Of a DNA stretch of 64,000 bases, positions 33,301 to 44,292 are shown piece by piece. The notes below the pieces were generated by a model that saw only the letters and a program-made list of their open reading frames with translations, did not search any database and was not told the origin of the DNA. Within the stretch, counting starts at the first letter, position 1. Every line of letters begins with the position of its first letter. This stretch comes from Amphimedon queenslandica. Taxonomy: Eukaryota > Porifera > Demospongiae > Haplosclerida > Niphatidae. The stretch covers positions 174,217 to 238,216 of the forward strand of contig NW_003546274.1 of NCBI RefSeq assembly GCF_000090795.2. The letters are read 5' to 3'. Position numbers and translations under genes: made by a program.

Positions 33301-36300
33301 TAGAGCAGTTGAACCGTCTTCCAATTCATCGCTACCGGCTTTCTTGCTCACATCAAGAAAAGTGATTAAAATATATTTGATGAAGGAAATTTACTCTTTT
33401 CTCTTCTTCTAGGATCCTCAAGCTGATGATGATAATTATCCTCAATTGTCTCCAGGTGGCTCTGGAAGCAGTAGCTCTATTGGCTCATCGGCTAGCGTCT
33501 ATGAAGAAACCAAGTTCTACGACTGGTCCTGCAAGTATTTTGCAAATTCACTAATGAAGGTTAGTCCATATTATGTCATTATAATATTGTAAAATTGATA
33601 ATGTTATACATTATTGTTTCTAATACACATGTTTATTATTATTATTTATTTTATTGATTTATTCTATAGCAACCGGAGGACTGTGACAGGTTTAGTGAGA
33701 GCTACTTGCAGAGGGAGTTTCGGTTCTTGCGTAATCACACAGTGAGAGAGGAGGGGTCACAGTTGATTGATTCCTATGATAAAGCAAAGTTCAACGATCA
33801 CATATTTGTTAACAAGGAGAGCAAGACACCCCAAGAGCTCAAGTTTCATCCTTACATACCTCAACTGGTTGTACTTCACAAGTCATCATGGAGGTTAGTT
33901 AAATGGCTAGGAGAGAATTTTTTATTTTTCTGATACATGTACATGTCTTTATGTTGCATACCGTATGGCTAGAAAATTCCGTGGGGTATTTAATTTCGCG
34001 GATTTCGTGGGTAACTTCTTAACCACGAAAATTAATACCATGGAAATGCTCACTGCGCATGTGCAGCTTGTGAAAATCAATGACTTAATGCAAGTCCACG
34101 TGCAAAAACGCGAAATTTAACTCCCTCGAAATTAAAGAATTAAGAGCTTTTCCCTAAAACACGAAAATTTATGCCCTCGAAATTTTCTAGCCATACAGTA
34201 TGTACATGTAGTTTACTGATTCTGATCCAATATTGGCTTGTTTTTTAAATGCTCATAACTCGAAAAATATTTGTCAGAATCAGCTCAAACTTTCTACATA
34301 GCATAAGGACATCAATGTGTATCAGAAAATGTAATAAAAGTTTGGGGTGATTTTGGAGCCATTTTTTGGAAAAAACCATGTGCTATAGCCTTGGGTATTT
34401 TTCAAAATTTGGCTCGTTTTTAAAAAATGCTTATAACTCGAAAAATATTTGTCAGAATTAGCTCAAACTTTTTACATAGCATAAGGACATCAGTATGTAT
34501 TAGAAAATGTAATAAAAATTTGGGGTGATTTCGGAGCCATTTTTCAGAAAAAACCATGGGCTATAGCCTTGGGTATTTTTCAAAAATTTGCTTGTTTTTT
34601 AAAATGCTCATAACTCGAGAAATATTTGTCAGAAACAGCCCAAACTTTCTACATAGCATAAGGACATCAATATGTATCAGAAAATGTGATAAAAATTTAG
34701 GGTGATTTTGGAGCCATTTTTTGGAAAAAACCATGGACTATATGGGTATTTTTCAGGATTTTGGTGTTTTCTTAAAATGGCCGTAACTTGAAAAATTGAA
34801 GTCGGGATTAGCTCAAACTTGCTACACAACATAAGGACATCAATATGTATCAGAAAATGTAATAAAAATTTGGGGTGATTTCGGAGCCATTTTTTGGAAA
34901 AAACCATGGGCTATAGCCTTGGGTATTTTTCAAAAATTGGCTAGTTTTAAAAAATGCTCATAACTCAAAAAATATTTGTCAGAAACAGCCCAAACTTTCT
35001 ACATAGCATAAGGACATCAATATGTATCAGAAAATGTGATAAAAAATTTAGGGTGATTTCGGAGCCATTTTTTGGAAAAAACCATGGGCTATAGCCTTGG
35101 GTATTTTTCAGGATTTTAGTGTTTTCTTAAAATGGCCGTAACTTGAAAAATTGAAGTCGGAATCACCTCAAACTTGCTACACAACATAAGGACATCAATA
35201 TGTATCAGAAAATGTGATAAAAATTTGGGGTGATTTCGGAGCCATTTTTTGGAAAAAACCATGGGCTATTATAGCCTTGGGTATTTTTCAAAAATTTGCT
35301 CATTTTAAAAAATTCTCTTAACTCAAAAATATTTGTCAGAATCAGCTCAAACTTTCTACATACTATAAGGACATCAATATGTATCAGAAATTGTAAAATT
35401 GGGGGTGTTTTTGCAAAGGTACATACAAAGAGAAAAGGTTGCATACTCTGTATCACTGCCAACTTATGCTTCTTAAAACCCGCCATTTTATAATTACAAT
35501 ATTTAATGGGTATAACTATTGAATTTTTTATTGATGTCTAGTCTAAATTCACTTTTTTAATAATTGTATTTTAGTCTGTGGGATATAGAACGAGGTACTC
35601 ACCTCTGCACTCATTCCAATCACACTGGAACCAGTAAGGCCACTGCTGTGGAGTTCATTAATCCTCACGACGTCTCATTTTTACTCACAGGGACAGGTGG
35701 GTCGGTTTTTGGGTGTGGCCGGTTGCTATTGACTTTGTACTTGTTGTTAATTAGATGACGGGTGCATCAGAGTCTGGAGGAACTACCTAGAAGAGGATGA
35801 AGGAAGTCCTAAACTAGTTACCAGCTGGAGGGCATTGAGTGACATGCAGCAAAGCTCTAGAAGTAAGCTTAGTATATTATTAGTATATTATTAGGCATAT
35901 TATATTAATATATTATTAGGCATATTATTAGTAATTTGTATAGTATATCATTCTTGTTTATTTGTATATTATTAGTATATCCTTGTTATATTATTGGTAT
36001 ACTATTATTCTCATCCCTATAGATGTTGGTATGGTAATGGAGTGGGAGCAGCCCACAGGTCTCCTCTATGCTACAGGTGATGTCAAGTACATCAGAGTAT
36101 GGGACACTCACAAGGAGCTCAAGATCAGTGACATACCAACAGGAGCCGAGAGCTGTGTCTCCAGCCTTGCACTGGACCACTGTGACAAGTCACTGATGGT
36201 CGCTGGGTGTGGGGACGGAACCATTAGACTCTATGACAGGAGACACCCTTCATCAAGCAGGTAGGGGAGTGCCCCCCTTTGGAGATACCACCTTACCTTT

Positions 36301-37575
36301 AATAAGACCATGCACTTTTAAATAGACATCAAGTTCTCTATTTTGCATTATATTGTCCCCTGGTAAAAACCACCCTTCTTGTAAGACCACCACTTCCAAG
36401 AATCAAAGGGTGGTCTTTCAAAAGAGGACTAGTGTATGGTTAATAATTGTAGTGTCACTTTTTACAGTTATGGTTTTACTTTCTATAGTTTGGTTCAAGT
36501 GTTAAAGGAGCACTCCAGTTGGATACTCAAAGTACATATCCAGCAACCTGTCAATAACATTGTCTCTATGGGGTGAGCCATACACACATGTACATGTACA
36601 TGTAATTATTGCCCATTCTAATTAATGCCATGTGTTACATGTATTTTAATGTCCCTTGTAGTGCTCAGGGAGATGTTCGTGTCTGGGATCCAAGGTTCAC
36701 TAGATCTACACACAATTTCAATGCAATGTCTGGTTCTAATGTATGCACTATACATCATTCAGTACCTCTCCTGGCATGGTACGTATATTATATGCATGTA
36801 CATTGTAGATATATGTGAATATGAAATGGTGTAAACTTTTCCCTCTCTCTCCCTCCCTCTCTCTCTCTCNNNNNNNNNNCTTTTCCCTCTCTCTCCCTCC
36901 CTCTCTCTCTCTCTCCCTCTCTCCCTCTCTCTCTCCCTCTCTCTCTCCCTCTCTCTCTCCCTCTCTCTCTCCCTCTCTCTCTCCCTCTCTCTCTCTCCCT
37001 CTCTCTCTCTCCCTCTCTCTCTCTCTCCCTCTCTCTCTCTCTCCCTCTCTCTCTCTCTCCCTCTCTCTCTCTCTCCCTCTCTCTCTCTCTCCCTCTCTCT
37101 CTCTCTCCCTCTCTTTCTCTCTCCCTCTCTCTCTCTCTCCCTCTCTCTCTCTCTCCCTCTCTCTCTCTCTCCCTCTCTCTCTCTCTCCCTCTCTCTCTCT
37201 CTCCCTCTCTCCCTCTCTCTCTCTTTCTCTCCCACTCTCTCTCTCTCTCTCTCTCTCTCTTCCTATCTCTCTTCCTATCTCTCTCTCACTCACTCTCACC
37301 CTCTTTCCCTCCCGCTCCCTTTTTCCCCATGCAGTGCGTCCAATCAAGCCATCAAGCTGTATAATATTCAAAACAAAGAGTCGATCAACTCGATACGTTA
37401 TCACGATGGCTTCATGGGACAGAAAATAGGACCAACCAAATCTATCACCTTTCATCCATATAAGGTAAGTGCCACGCCCATTTTTCACACCTGAGCACTT
37501 CCATTTTAGTTGTGGATGGCCGCTGGTGGATCTGACGGCTTGATATCGATATATTCAAGCGAGAGAAAGAAATGA
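27353..37575 (+). CDS. RPTOR: Raptor, mTORC1 scaffold subunit
   Basis: Raptor recruits substrates to mTORC1 at the lysosome. Twenty-nine exons, all in frame: 27353-27394, 27454-27567, 27718-27820, 28071-28231, 28290-28370, 28441-28531, 28589-28650, 28959-29125, 29271-29330, 29469-29569, 29710-29930, 30117-30218, 30272-30355, 30403-30513, 30625-30765, 30816-31007, 31053-31202, 32587-33054, 33104-33246, 33298-33361, 33413-33559, 33670-33893, 35575-35696, 35755-35862, 36023-36260, 36489-36572, 36662-36778, 37335-37464, 37510-37575. Product 1297 aa (human about 1335). The N-terminal conserved domain keeps the caspase-like His and Cys motifs ([23 protein letters not shown]). HEAT repeats follow ([16 protein letters not shown]), then a Ser-rich linker on the 468-nt exon, and C-terminal WD40 repeats ([25 protein letters not shown]). 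Introns carry MITEs, a satellite array and a CT tract. Confidence 0.97.
28703..28958. repeat. tandem repeat duplicating a 3' splice site in RPTOR
   Basis: About three units of TTACAATGTGCAGGGATC followed by AATTAATCAATGCTCAGGG and an AT-rich spacer, abutting the real acceptor (ACAATGTGCAG|GGATCC at 28958/28959). Each unit carries its own CAG|GGATC decoy. Use of a decoy would add in-frame stop codons (ATT AAT TAA). Confidence 0.75.
32091..32326. mobile_element. MITE with TACNGTACCGCTCAGCTATA ends
   Basis: Left TACGGTACCGCTCAGCTATA, right TATAGCTGAGCGGTACTGTA (25-bp inverted ends overall). In the 1384-nt RPTOR intron 31203-32586, the rest of which is AT-rich with GTACATGTAC palindromes and shows no exon. 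Confidence 0.85.
33959..34200. mobile_element. MITE with TACYGTATGGCTAGAAAATT ends
   Basis: Left TACCGTATGGCTAGAAAATT, right AATTTTCTAGCCATACAGTA, with inner matches CGAAATT/AATTTCG. In the RPTOR intron 33894-35574. Resembles the element at 58191-58391 in length and AT-rich CGAAAATT motifs. Confidence 0.85.
34230..35480. repeat. ~178-bp satellite array, seven monomers of two subtypes
   Basis: Monomers begin near 34253, 34434, 34610, 34788, 34968, 35146 and 35321. Type A has CATAACTCGAAAAATATTTG; type B has GGCCGTAACTTGAAAAATTG. All share GACATCAATATGTATCAG, GGTGATTTCGGAGCCATTTT and CCATGGGCTATAGCCTTGGG. The order is A A A B A B A. It lies inside the RPTOR intron between exons 22 and 23. Confidence 0.88.
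36840..37290. repeat. CT-rich microsatellite (CCCTCTCTCTCT)n in RPTOR intron
   Basis: About 450 bp of C/T repeats with a CCCTCTCTCTCT period, interrupted by a 9-10 N gap near 36870. It precedes the exon at 37335 and forms an oversized pyrimidine tract. Long open frames of Leu/Ser or Arg/Glu repeats here are artefacts of composition. Confidence 0.9.
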
Positions 37576-38312
37576 TAAATGAAACAATTAAAAAATATAT
37601 AATAATTATTATTTTGTGCTGCATCAGCTGAAATGAAGTGTGCTCTTTTGTTATGTTAATATTTTAATCATGCAATCATATTATTTGTTATTATTATTGT
37701 TATTATTATTAATGTTATTAATAAAATGTTATTATTTATACTAAAAAAAGTAACAAACTATAATAGAAGACTTTCAATTCTAGCATGTACATGTATATGT
37801 ATTTGCTGTTAGTTTTCTCGAGAGATTAACTGTCCTCTACTCTTTAAAAGGTAATGTAGTCTACTCTTTGCATTTGTGCCTTTCATTCAACCAAAAATTA
37901 ATATTAATATTATTGATTATATAATTTAAAAATCATTAATTTTCTAATTACGAGGACACAATTAATTCAACTGTCTTGATAAAGTTCCTTGTCTTGGTGA
38001 TAGAACATTAGCAAATGACGAAGAGCCTAAATCAATGAGATTACAAATAGATTGATGACATTAGTATTATTATTATTATTATTATAAACAAACAAAACAA
38101 AAAAGAAAGAGTGAAAAAATTAACCACTATTGTTATTATTATTATTATTTTTTTATTATTATTATTATAGTACAATACAATACAACACACAGACATACAC
38201 AATAAAATACACTAAGGACAAAACAAGAAATAAGAGAAACAAAACATAAAGAGACAAAAGATAAAACAAAGGTAAAATAAAATGTTAAGTGAAATTATTA
38301 TTATTATTATTA
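37576..38312. other. intergenic, convergent RPTOR and arrestin-domain 3' ends
   Basis: AT-rich with several ATT/TTA microsatellite tracts (about 37695, 38065, 38140, 38297) and an A-rich segment at 38180-38290. No open frame with splice support is seen. Confidence 0.6.
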
Positions 38313-40067
38313 TTAATTACTTAGTAGGTCCCTGGTGACGGTAAGTGGTGCTCTCACAGTTACTACGGTACAGTCGTCCAACCAATCTGGTTGCTCCCAC
38401 ATCACCCACTAAAAACAAAGACATGAGCCAAAATTAAATTCAAGCCAAAATTTAATGCTCAAATCTTGATTGACATGATAATGCATTTTACAGTCATTCT
38501 TAGGAAAAGAGTATGTTTGTTTACTATGATAACTTGTGTAGTAATCTTAATTGCTACACGGCCAAGAATTTTCATGCCTAATCCAGGACTGTTGCCCAAA
38601 GTTACTGGATCAGGTCTGATATCAGTGTTAGTACAGCCCTGATAGCCATCATTGCTGAATCATGAAAGTCAGTCCGGCCTGATCCAGTATAGATGCTTAT
38701 CATGTCTATACTGTGGCTGACTCCATGATTGTATCAGGACTGATTGCCCAAAAGCCATGATCTATGTCTGATATCAGGACTGATTCAGACTGATCCAGTC
38801 CTGATCCACTTGCCAACTCGTGGCTATGTATGTGTTTTTATGAGGTGAGGTCCTTACTGATGAGTTGTGATGAGGTTTGATGATGACTTGCTGCACTTGA
38901 TCAATGTCCAGCGAATACTGACAATGTAGCTTGATATCAATATGATATTTACACTAAGAGAGAATTAATATGATAATAATCAATTCTATTCTTGCTAATA
39001 ATAATAATTTATTATTGATATGGCACCAATATTACTTTTAAGCCTGATTTTTTACATCTCACTTACTCTGACAATACTCCCTGAAGTGTTAGGAGGTAAC
39101 TTATTCACTTCTTTTAGTTTGATTATCTCTGTCCTGTAGCAATAGATTAATTGTGTGAATGGAAACTGGAGGGTATTACCATACCATGATGTTTTTGTTC
39201 CACGTGGTATTGCTTCGTGATGCTGTGTGACCAGAGGAGTGAAGTTAACACGATCCGATAACTCTGATTCTCCTCTTTCACCATCTTTACCGAAAAATCT
39301 CAACACTCTATTGAACTAAGACAAAATGTAAGGTGTGATGATTTTAACTATACGTTTTTCTTTCTTCTTTCTTACTGTAAAAGTTACTGATGATACGTCA
39401 AGGCTGGACTGGTTGTCAACATCAACATTAATGCTAATATCTTCATCACTTAAATAAGCACTTTTATCTAACCTAAACAGGCAAAAAAAAAACATTTAGT
39501 ACAGTGTGACGGTAAAACATTATAATAACAATTTTTCACAAGCTAATAATGCATTAATAGCACTGCATCGTCATAACTGAATAAAGTACACACACACACA
39601 CACGTATAACTATAATGCAATGTTTTATTGTGTTTTTTATGTCCTCATATGTTAATGTAGCCCTTGGCCTTGGATTACATTGTATGGTGTGAATTGGGTG
39701 ACCCTACTGAGTCTTGTTTACATTCAACTCTACTTCTTTTTGGAAAAATTTTTGTCTCTAGTTTCTAATTTTGTGAATGTATGTACATGTACAATAAAGA
39801 GAACAGAGCCATACAGAGTATAAGATAAGATTGTGTAATTATGGTACAATAACAATAGCCTTGTGAGATCTGGGTTGTTTATTTTTTACTGACTTTGTTG
39901 ATAAGTGAACTGATCCTCTGTTTAAACAGACAAGGTACTGCACACGATCAGACGAATGGAGTTTAGATGGAGGGTAATGAGCGTTACGACAGTCTAGAGA
40001 ATCATACACTATTAATGGGACCTCTGCCTAAGATATTTGAGAGAGAGAGAGAGGGAGAGAGAGAGGA

Positions 40068-40114
<47 letters not shown>

Positions 40115-40903
40115 GAGAGAATGCGAGCTACATGTCAGGCATTACGTGAAAGTAAGTGAAAAGTGAGTGAAAGACATAATTTTATTAGTGTTTGTTTGGA
40201 TTGTTGATTACGTATAATCTTTGTTTTGGTTGAGGGTTGGTGAAGTATGCCGCTATGCTGTATTTTATGCTACCATCCATGGAGTCAGCCTCCTTTATGT
40301 TGAAGACACCTACCAAATGAAAGGGTAAATATAATATCTCCCTCTACACCTTTTAAAGCTTGGGAAGTCAGTTTTAGTTTAAGCTACTTTCTCTCTTTTT
40401 TCCTCTCTCTCTCCCTTTCTATTTACCAGGCACACCATGCGGTAACTGATACTGAAACGAAAAAGAAAATGCGCCTCTAGGAAAACCACCTGTACAAAAG
40501 ACAAGCATAAATGCTTGTTTGGTACACAAAATACTTGGATATTCCACCATTTTGAATTCCTCTCCCAAGAAAACCTTCTCCCACTGTCTCTTCCCAGTTT
40601 TCGTTTGATACTGATCCTGTCCCTCTAAAGCAATCGTGTAGTTGTACTGGTGGCTACCTGAAAAGAAGATATAGCTTCAGAAAAGCGGCAGTAAGGCCAT
40701 ACTTTTCTCATAGCCTCTGATTTGCAGTTTTAATGTTCTGGATTGTAATTGCCCCATTGCTTTGACGAACACCGTCCTAGGATCATAAAAACAAAGCAGT
40801 CATTGAATGTCATGCTCTCTCACTCTACCTCTTACCCAAATATAATGTCACCCCCTACATATTCTCCTTGGTTCAGTCTTATTTCTATCTGTGCGTCCTC
40901 CAT
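38313..40903 (-). CDS. arrestin domain-containing protein (alpha-arrestin-like)
   Basis: Ten minus-strand exons: 40836-40903 (ATG 40901-40903), 40703-40776, 40535-40657, 40427-40489, 40212-40309, 39894-40027, 39376-39472, 39067-39315, 38858-38953, 38313-38408; 365 aa. Arrestin N-fold features: IEIRLNQGEYVGGDIIFGTV near the start, GAFSFSFQYQLPHGVP and IKYSIAAYF. C-fold features: LSDEDISINVDVDNQS and LPPNTSGSIVRCKYHIDIKL. No C-terminal PPxY motif is visible, and the protein ends soon after the second fold, so it lacks the Nedd4-recruiting tail of many alpha-arrestins. The 45-nt intron at 40490-40534 is a multiple of three and open, so it may be retained. Confidence 0.83.
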
Positions 40904-41382
40904 TGGATAGTTTCTAGTTCTAATTCTTTGCAGCATGTGGGTGTGGCTAGTTAATTAACAACACATTTTGCTTTGACCCACAATAGCATGGTGAGGTTTG
41001 GTGACTATATAAGCTAAGTCACTTTAGCCAACAGTCAGTAGATAAATATGGTTCTTTGCCATCAATTTTTAGAAGGACTAAAAACAAAGGTCCTGCCTCT
41101 TAGTTTTAATCATTGAAATAAAAAAACAATACATGATGACATTAATCCTTCCATTAATCACATTGCCCTTGCCTATACAAACTGCTGGCAAGGCTGATAA
41201 AAAAAGAGAGCAAAATGCTATTAAATGAGAATCATATAGCTAATAGCTATCTCTTGATTGATTAAGAATAAAAATAAATGAAATAAAATTAAGTATGATT
41301 GTGTTTTATATATATGCACACACCCACACACACACACACACACACACATAGAGTTTTAATATAACAGAAGTGTTCTTCCTTC
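40904..41382. other. intergenic, arrestin-domain promoter side
   Basis: Between the arrestin-domain ATG and the PHB-depolymerase stop. Contains a CA dinucleotide tract at about 41318-41348 and A/T-rich sequence. No gene is seen. Confidence 0.6.
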
Positions 41383-43988
41383 TTATATATTAGCAACGCG
41401 ATCTAGAATTTTTTTCACTCCGGACATTTGTGGTCCATCTTGATTCACTATTGTATGTAAAAAAATAATATGATATATTGCAATAAATTTATTATAGTAT
41501 GCCATACAGTAGTAGTATACTTACCGTAATCAGAGTTTGTGTAGCCCCACCTATGAAGAGAAAATATGGTATTTAATTTTAATTTCCGGCCCTTCTCTCT
41601 CTCTCTCTCTCTTTCTCTTACCAGTCCCAGCAGCCATTAGGATTAGATAGTATTGATTTGTGTATTTGAGGGAACACGACGATGATGTTATTGACTTCTG
41701 CTAGTCCGCTATAACCGGAGTGAAGTGCAAACGTAGTGTCAATGTATTCCCTACCAGGAAGATAACAGAGTAACGTTTGGACCACCTCCACTCATGAAAA
41801 CCACACTTTACTACGCTATGTTTGTGTGTGTGGTGTGTGTGTGTGGTGTGTGTGTGTGTGTGTGTACGTATGATTTACCTTCCTTGCTTGCAGCCATGGA
41901 AGGCAATGTGTAGTCTACAAGCTAAGAAAGCGAGAGATATTTTCAATTAAAATTATTTTGCTTACCTGTTGCATTACTCTGACATCCAGTAGGGACATAG
42001 ATGTATCCAATATTGTCCATTTGAGTGGAAAAGAACTCGGACTGCTCAAACTCTAGCAGCTACAAAACGATAAAAGACAAACACATAAAACTACAAACAA
42101 ACTGATACAAAAAGATAGAGTAGAGAGTTGAAACACAATACCCTATCCATGATATAATGTACACATACACCACATTAATCAAGTAATATATACAGTCAAA
42201 CCTGTCTATTCCGGACACCTTGGGACCCAATAAAACTGTCCTTATTAAAGAGGTGTCCTTATTTCAGAGGTTCATTAATACACATTTATATTGCATTGGG
42301 GCTGATACTACCTGTCCTCATTATAGAGGTGTCCTTATTTTAAACTGTCCACAATAGCAGGTTTGACTGTACACACATAGACCTTATATAGATAATATAG
42401 TAAGCAAATACATACATTCATTCTCACATACATTATACACAAACACTTATTTCATATCATTCATATATTCATACATGGTCTACAAGGTACTAACTTACAT
42501 TCTTTTCAATGGCACTGGATTTATTAGCAGGGAGGATCCCACTCCCATATATCTGCTTGAATATGTTGTAAGCCGTGGGATAGCGGCAATTATTGATGAA
42601 AGGAGACCCCAGATAAGAGCAGAGATTACCATAATCGTCAGTAACCTAATATAACATAGTATAGTATGAACCCAGTCAGCCGTTTAATTACATTTACTCA
42701 CTAAGTGCTAGTCAGAGATATCAAGTTACCATACCAGTTGCATGCAGTTACCACTTTACAATTACACATAAACAAACTACTCTCTCATATCTTTACTATA
42801 AAATATATACACGGACTCTTATCTCATTTAAATGTTATTCATAAAGTGACAAGGACATAATGTGAAATTCGACCTTTTATCTATGAAGACTATAGTCTGC
42901 TGTAGTTTTGGTATCAAGAACTGATGTTTGGCTTACTGATCCTTCATGAAACAATACATGCCAGTATTATTAGTTGATAATAGTAATAATATACTGTTGA
43001 GACTAGAGTCTATTATTAGTTGTATCATATTGTGCAATATACAATGTACATGTACATGTAGTATCAAGAGTGGTTGGTAGTATATACTATAATTTGTATT
43101 GTGTATGGGCTAGTGTTTGCTTTATTTTCTTACAAATGCATGCTCTGATGGTGTAGTGAACATCGTTACAATGTTATTCTTATTCAAAAGATAACCGTAA
43201 AACCTTTCCAGTGACTTCATTACAACTACAAAAGAAAGTGAGAAAGTATTATTATTATTATTATTACTAGGCATGCTAATATTATGTGATTCATGATGCA
43301 TATAAATGCTATAGCCTCTACCTGGTCGAACTACAGTGTCCTTTGTACCAGAATACAAATATATCAAATCATTTGAGAGATTTGTTGGATCATCTATTTT
43401 TCCATTTTTAGCATCTTCATGGACTTTATCAACGTATTTAGCAACATCCATTAGGCTAGGCAGGAGTCTATTCATGCAAGAAGTCAATGCTGTATTAAGC
43501 TGTCCTTCGGCACAATAATACGGTCCTACAGAGACACAAAGTGGAAATCATTTAAATTCATTGCTTATAAGAATATTTTCCATGACTATTATTTATTTCG
43601 CACTACTGCTTCTTGTTTCCAAAACCACTGCCAACAAAATACTAACCATGTCCCAGAGCAAGAAGGGACACAGTATATATACACAAGGGTATTAGACTAA
43701 TAGAATTGTATCTGCCATTGTTATTAGTATTTCTCTACCTCCAGCAACGACTCCAGCTCCCATAAGGGTCTTTGAATAAGCAATGTGAAACTGAACCGCA
43801 AAGTAACCGCCTGATGATATACCAGAGACGGATATTTTGCTTTTATCTACATTATAACTACCTAAAAGAGTACAGTATTAAAAACATAAATCGAGAGCAG
43901 GCCACTTACCCAGTCGAGCTGCTGCATAAGCTCCATTGAGCAGTGCAAAGACTAGAACAAGTATTATAGTATTACTGACGGCAGCCAT
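41383..43988 (-). CDS. secreted PHB-depolymerase-like esterase
   Basis: Resembles extracellular poly(3-hydroxybutyrate) depolymerases of fungi and bacteria (alpha/beta hydrolase). Ten minus-strand exons: 43910-43988 (ATG 43986-43988), 43739-43861, 43322-43525, 43134-43225, 42499-42645, 41966-42059, 41879-41921, 41622-41750, 41525-41550, 41383-41447; 333 aa. A signal peptide covers about residues 1-22 (ILVLVFALLNGAYA). Family motifs: SVSGISSGGYFAVQ with nucleophile Ser near residue 43, VAGGPYYCA, YSGTKDTVV with the acid Asp, PSEHAF with the catalytic His, HIAFHGCKQG with the oxyanion-hole Cys, and SNPNGCWDW. Paired Cys positions fit an exported protein. Nine introns in sponge style mean it is nuclear, not contamination. 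Likely role: extracellular or phagosomal digestion of bacterial storage polyester; substrate unproven. Confidence 0.88.
42191..42371. mobile_element. MITE with TACAGTCAAACCTG ends
   Basis: Left TACAGTCAAACCTG, right CAGGTTTGACTGTA, with inner repeated GAGGTGTCCTTATTT and CTGTCC blocks. In the intron 42060-42498 of the PHB-depolymerase-like gene. Confidence 0.85.
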
Positions 43989-44292
43989 GTTCTACAGATC
44001 TTTAAGGGGCAGCCAGACTGAGACAGTTAGTCTGGAAGTACGTGTTAAATTTCTCTAATTGTTACAAGTATTTTTTGTTCAGGAATCAGGACAGCCTTGC
44101 AACCCTGTAAATACAGCTGGCACTTCCTCCATAAGGGGCGGAGCTGACCTTGCAGGTAACCACGCCCTTTCATAATGTGGGTGGGGCTGAGATGATATTA
44201 GCAATGAGTGGTGCAACAATGTCCTCGACAATGTCCTCATAAAAGAAGCTCAAAAGCTCTTCTTTTATACAAGATATAGAATAAGAAGAGGA
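43989..44292. promoter_or_regulatory. bidirectional promoter region, PHB depolymerase/ANKZF1
   Basis: 304 bp between divergent ATGs. Includes a hairpin ATAAAAGAAG...CTTCTTTTAT at 44239-44268 and a short direct repeat CGACAATGTCCTC just before it. No gene. Confidence 0.45.

Noticed and set aside
36748-37488. Long Arg/Glu and Leu/Ser repeat proteins over the CT tract
   Set aside because: Pure composition of a CT microsatellite inside a RPTOR intron; similar frames at 50479-50710, 52232-52760 and 58423-59105 rejected for the same reason.
39052-39120. A short intron inside the 249-nt arrestin exon (GTAATACC...CTACAG)
   Set aside because: Removal would be 46 nt and create an immediate stop; the unspliced frame matches the arrestin C-domain.
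41383-43988. Bacterial contamination as the source of the PHB-depolymerase gene
   Set aside because: Nine short GT-AG introns, a MITE in an intron and continuous flanks with animal genes show it is part of the host genome.
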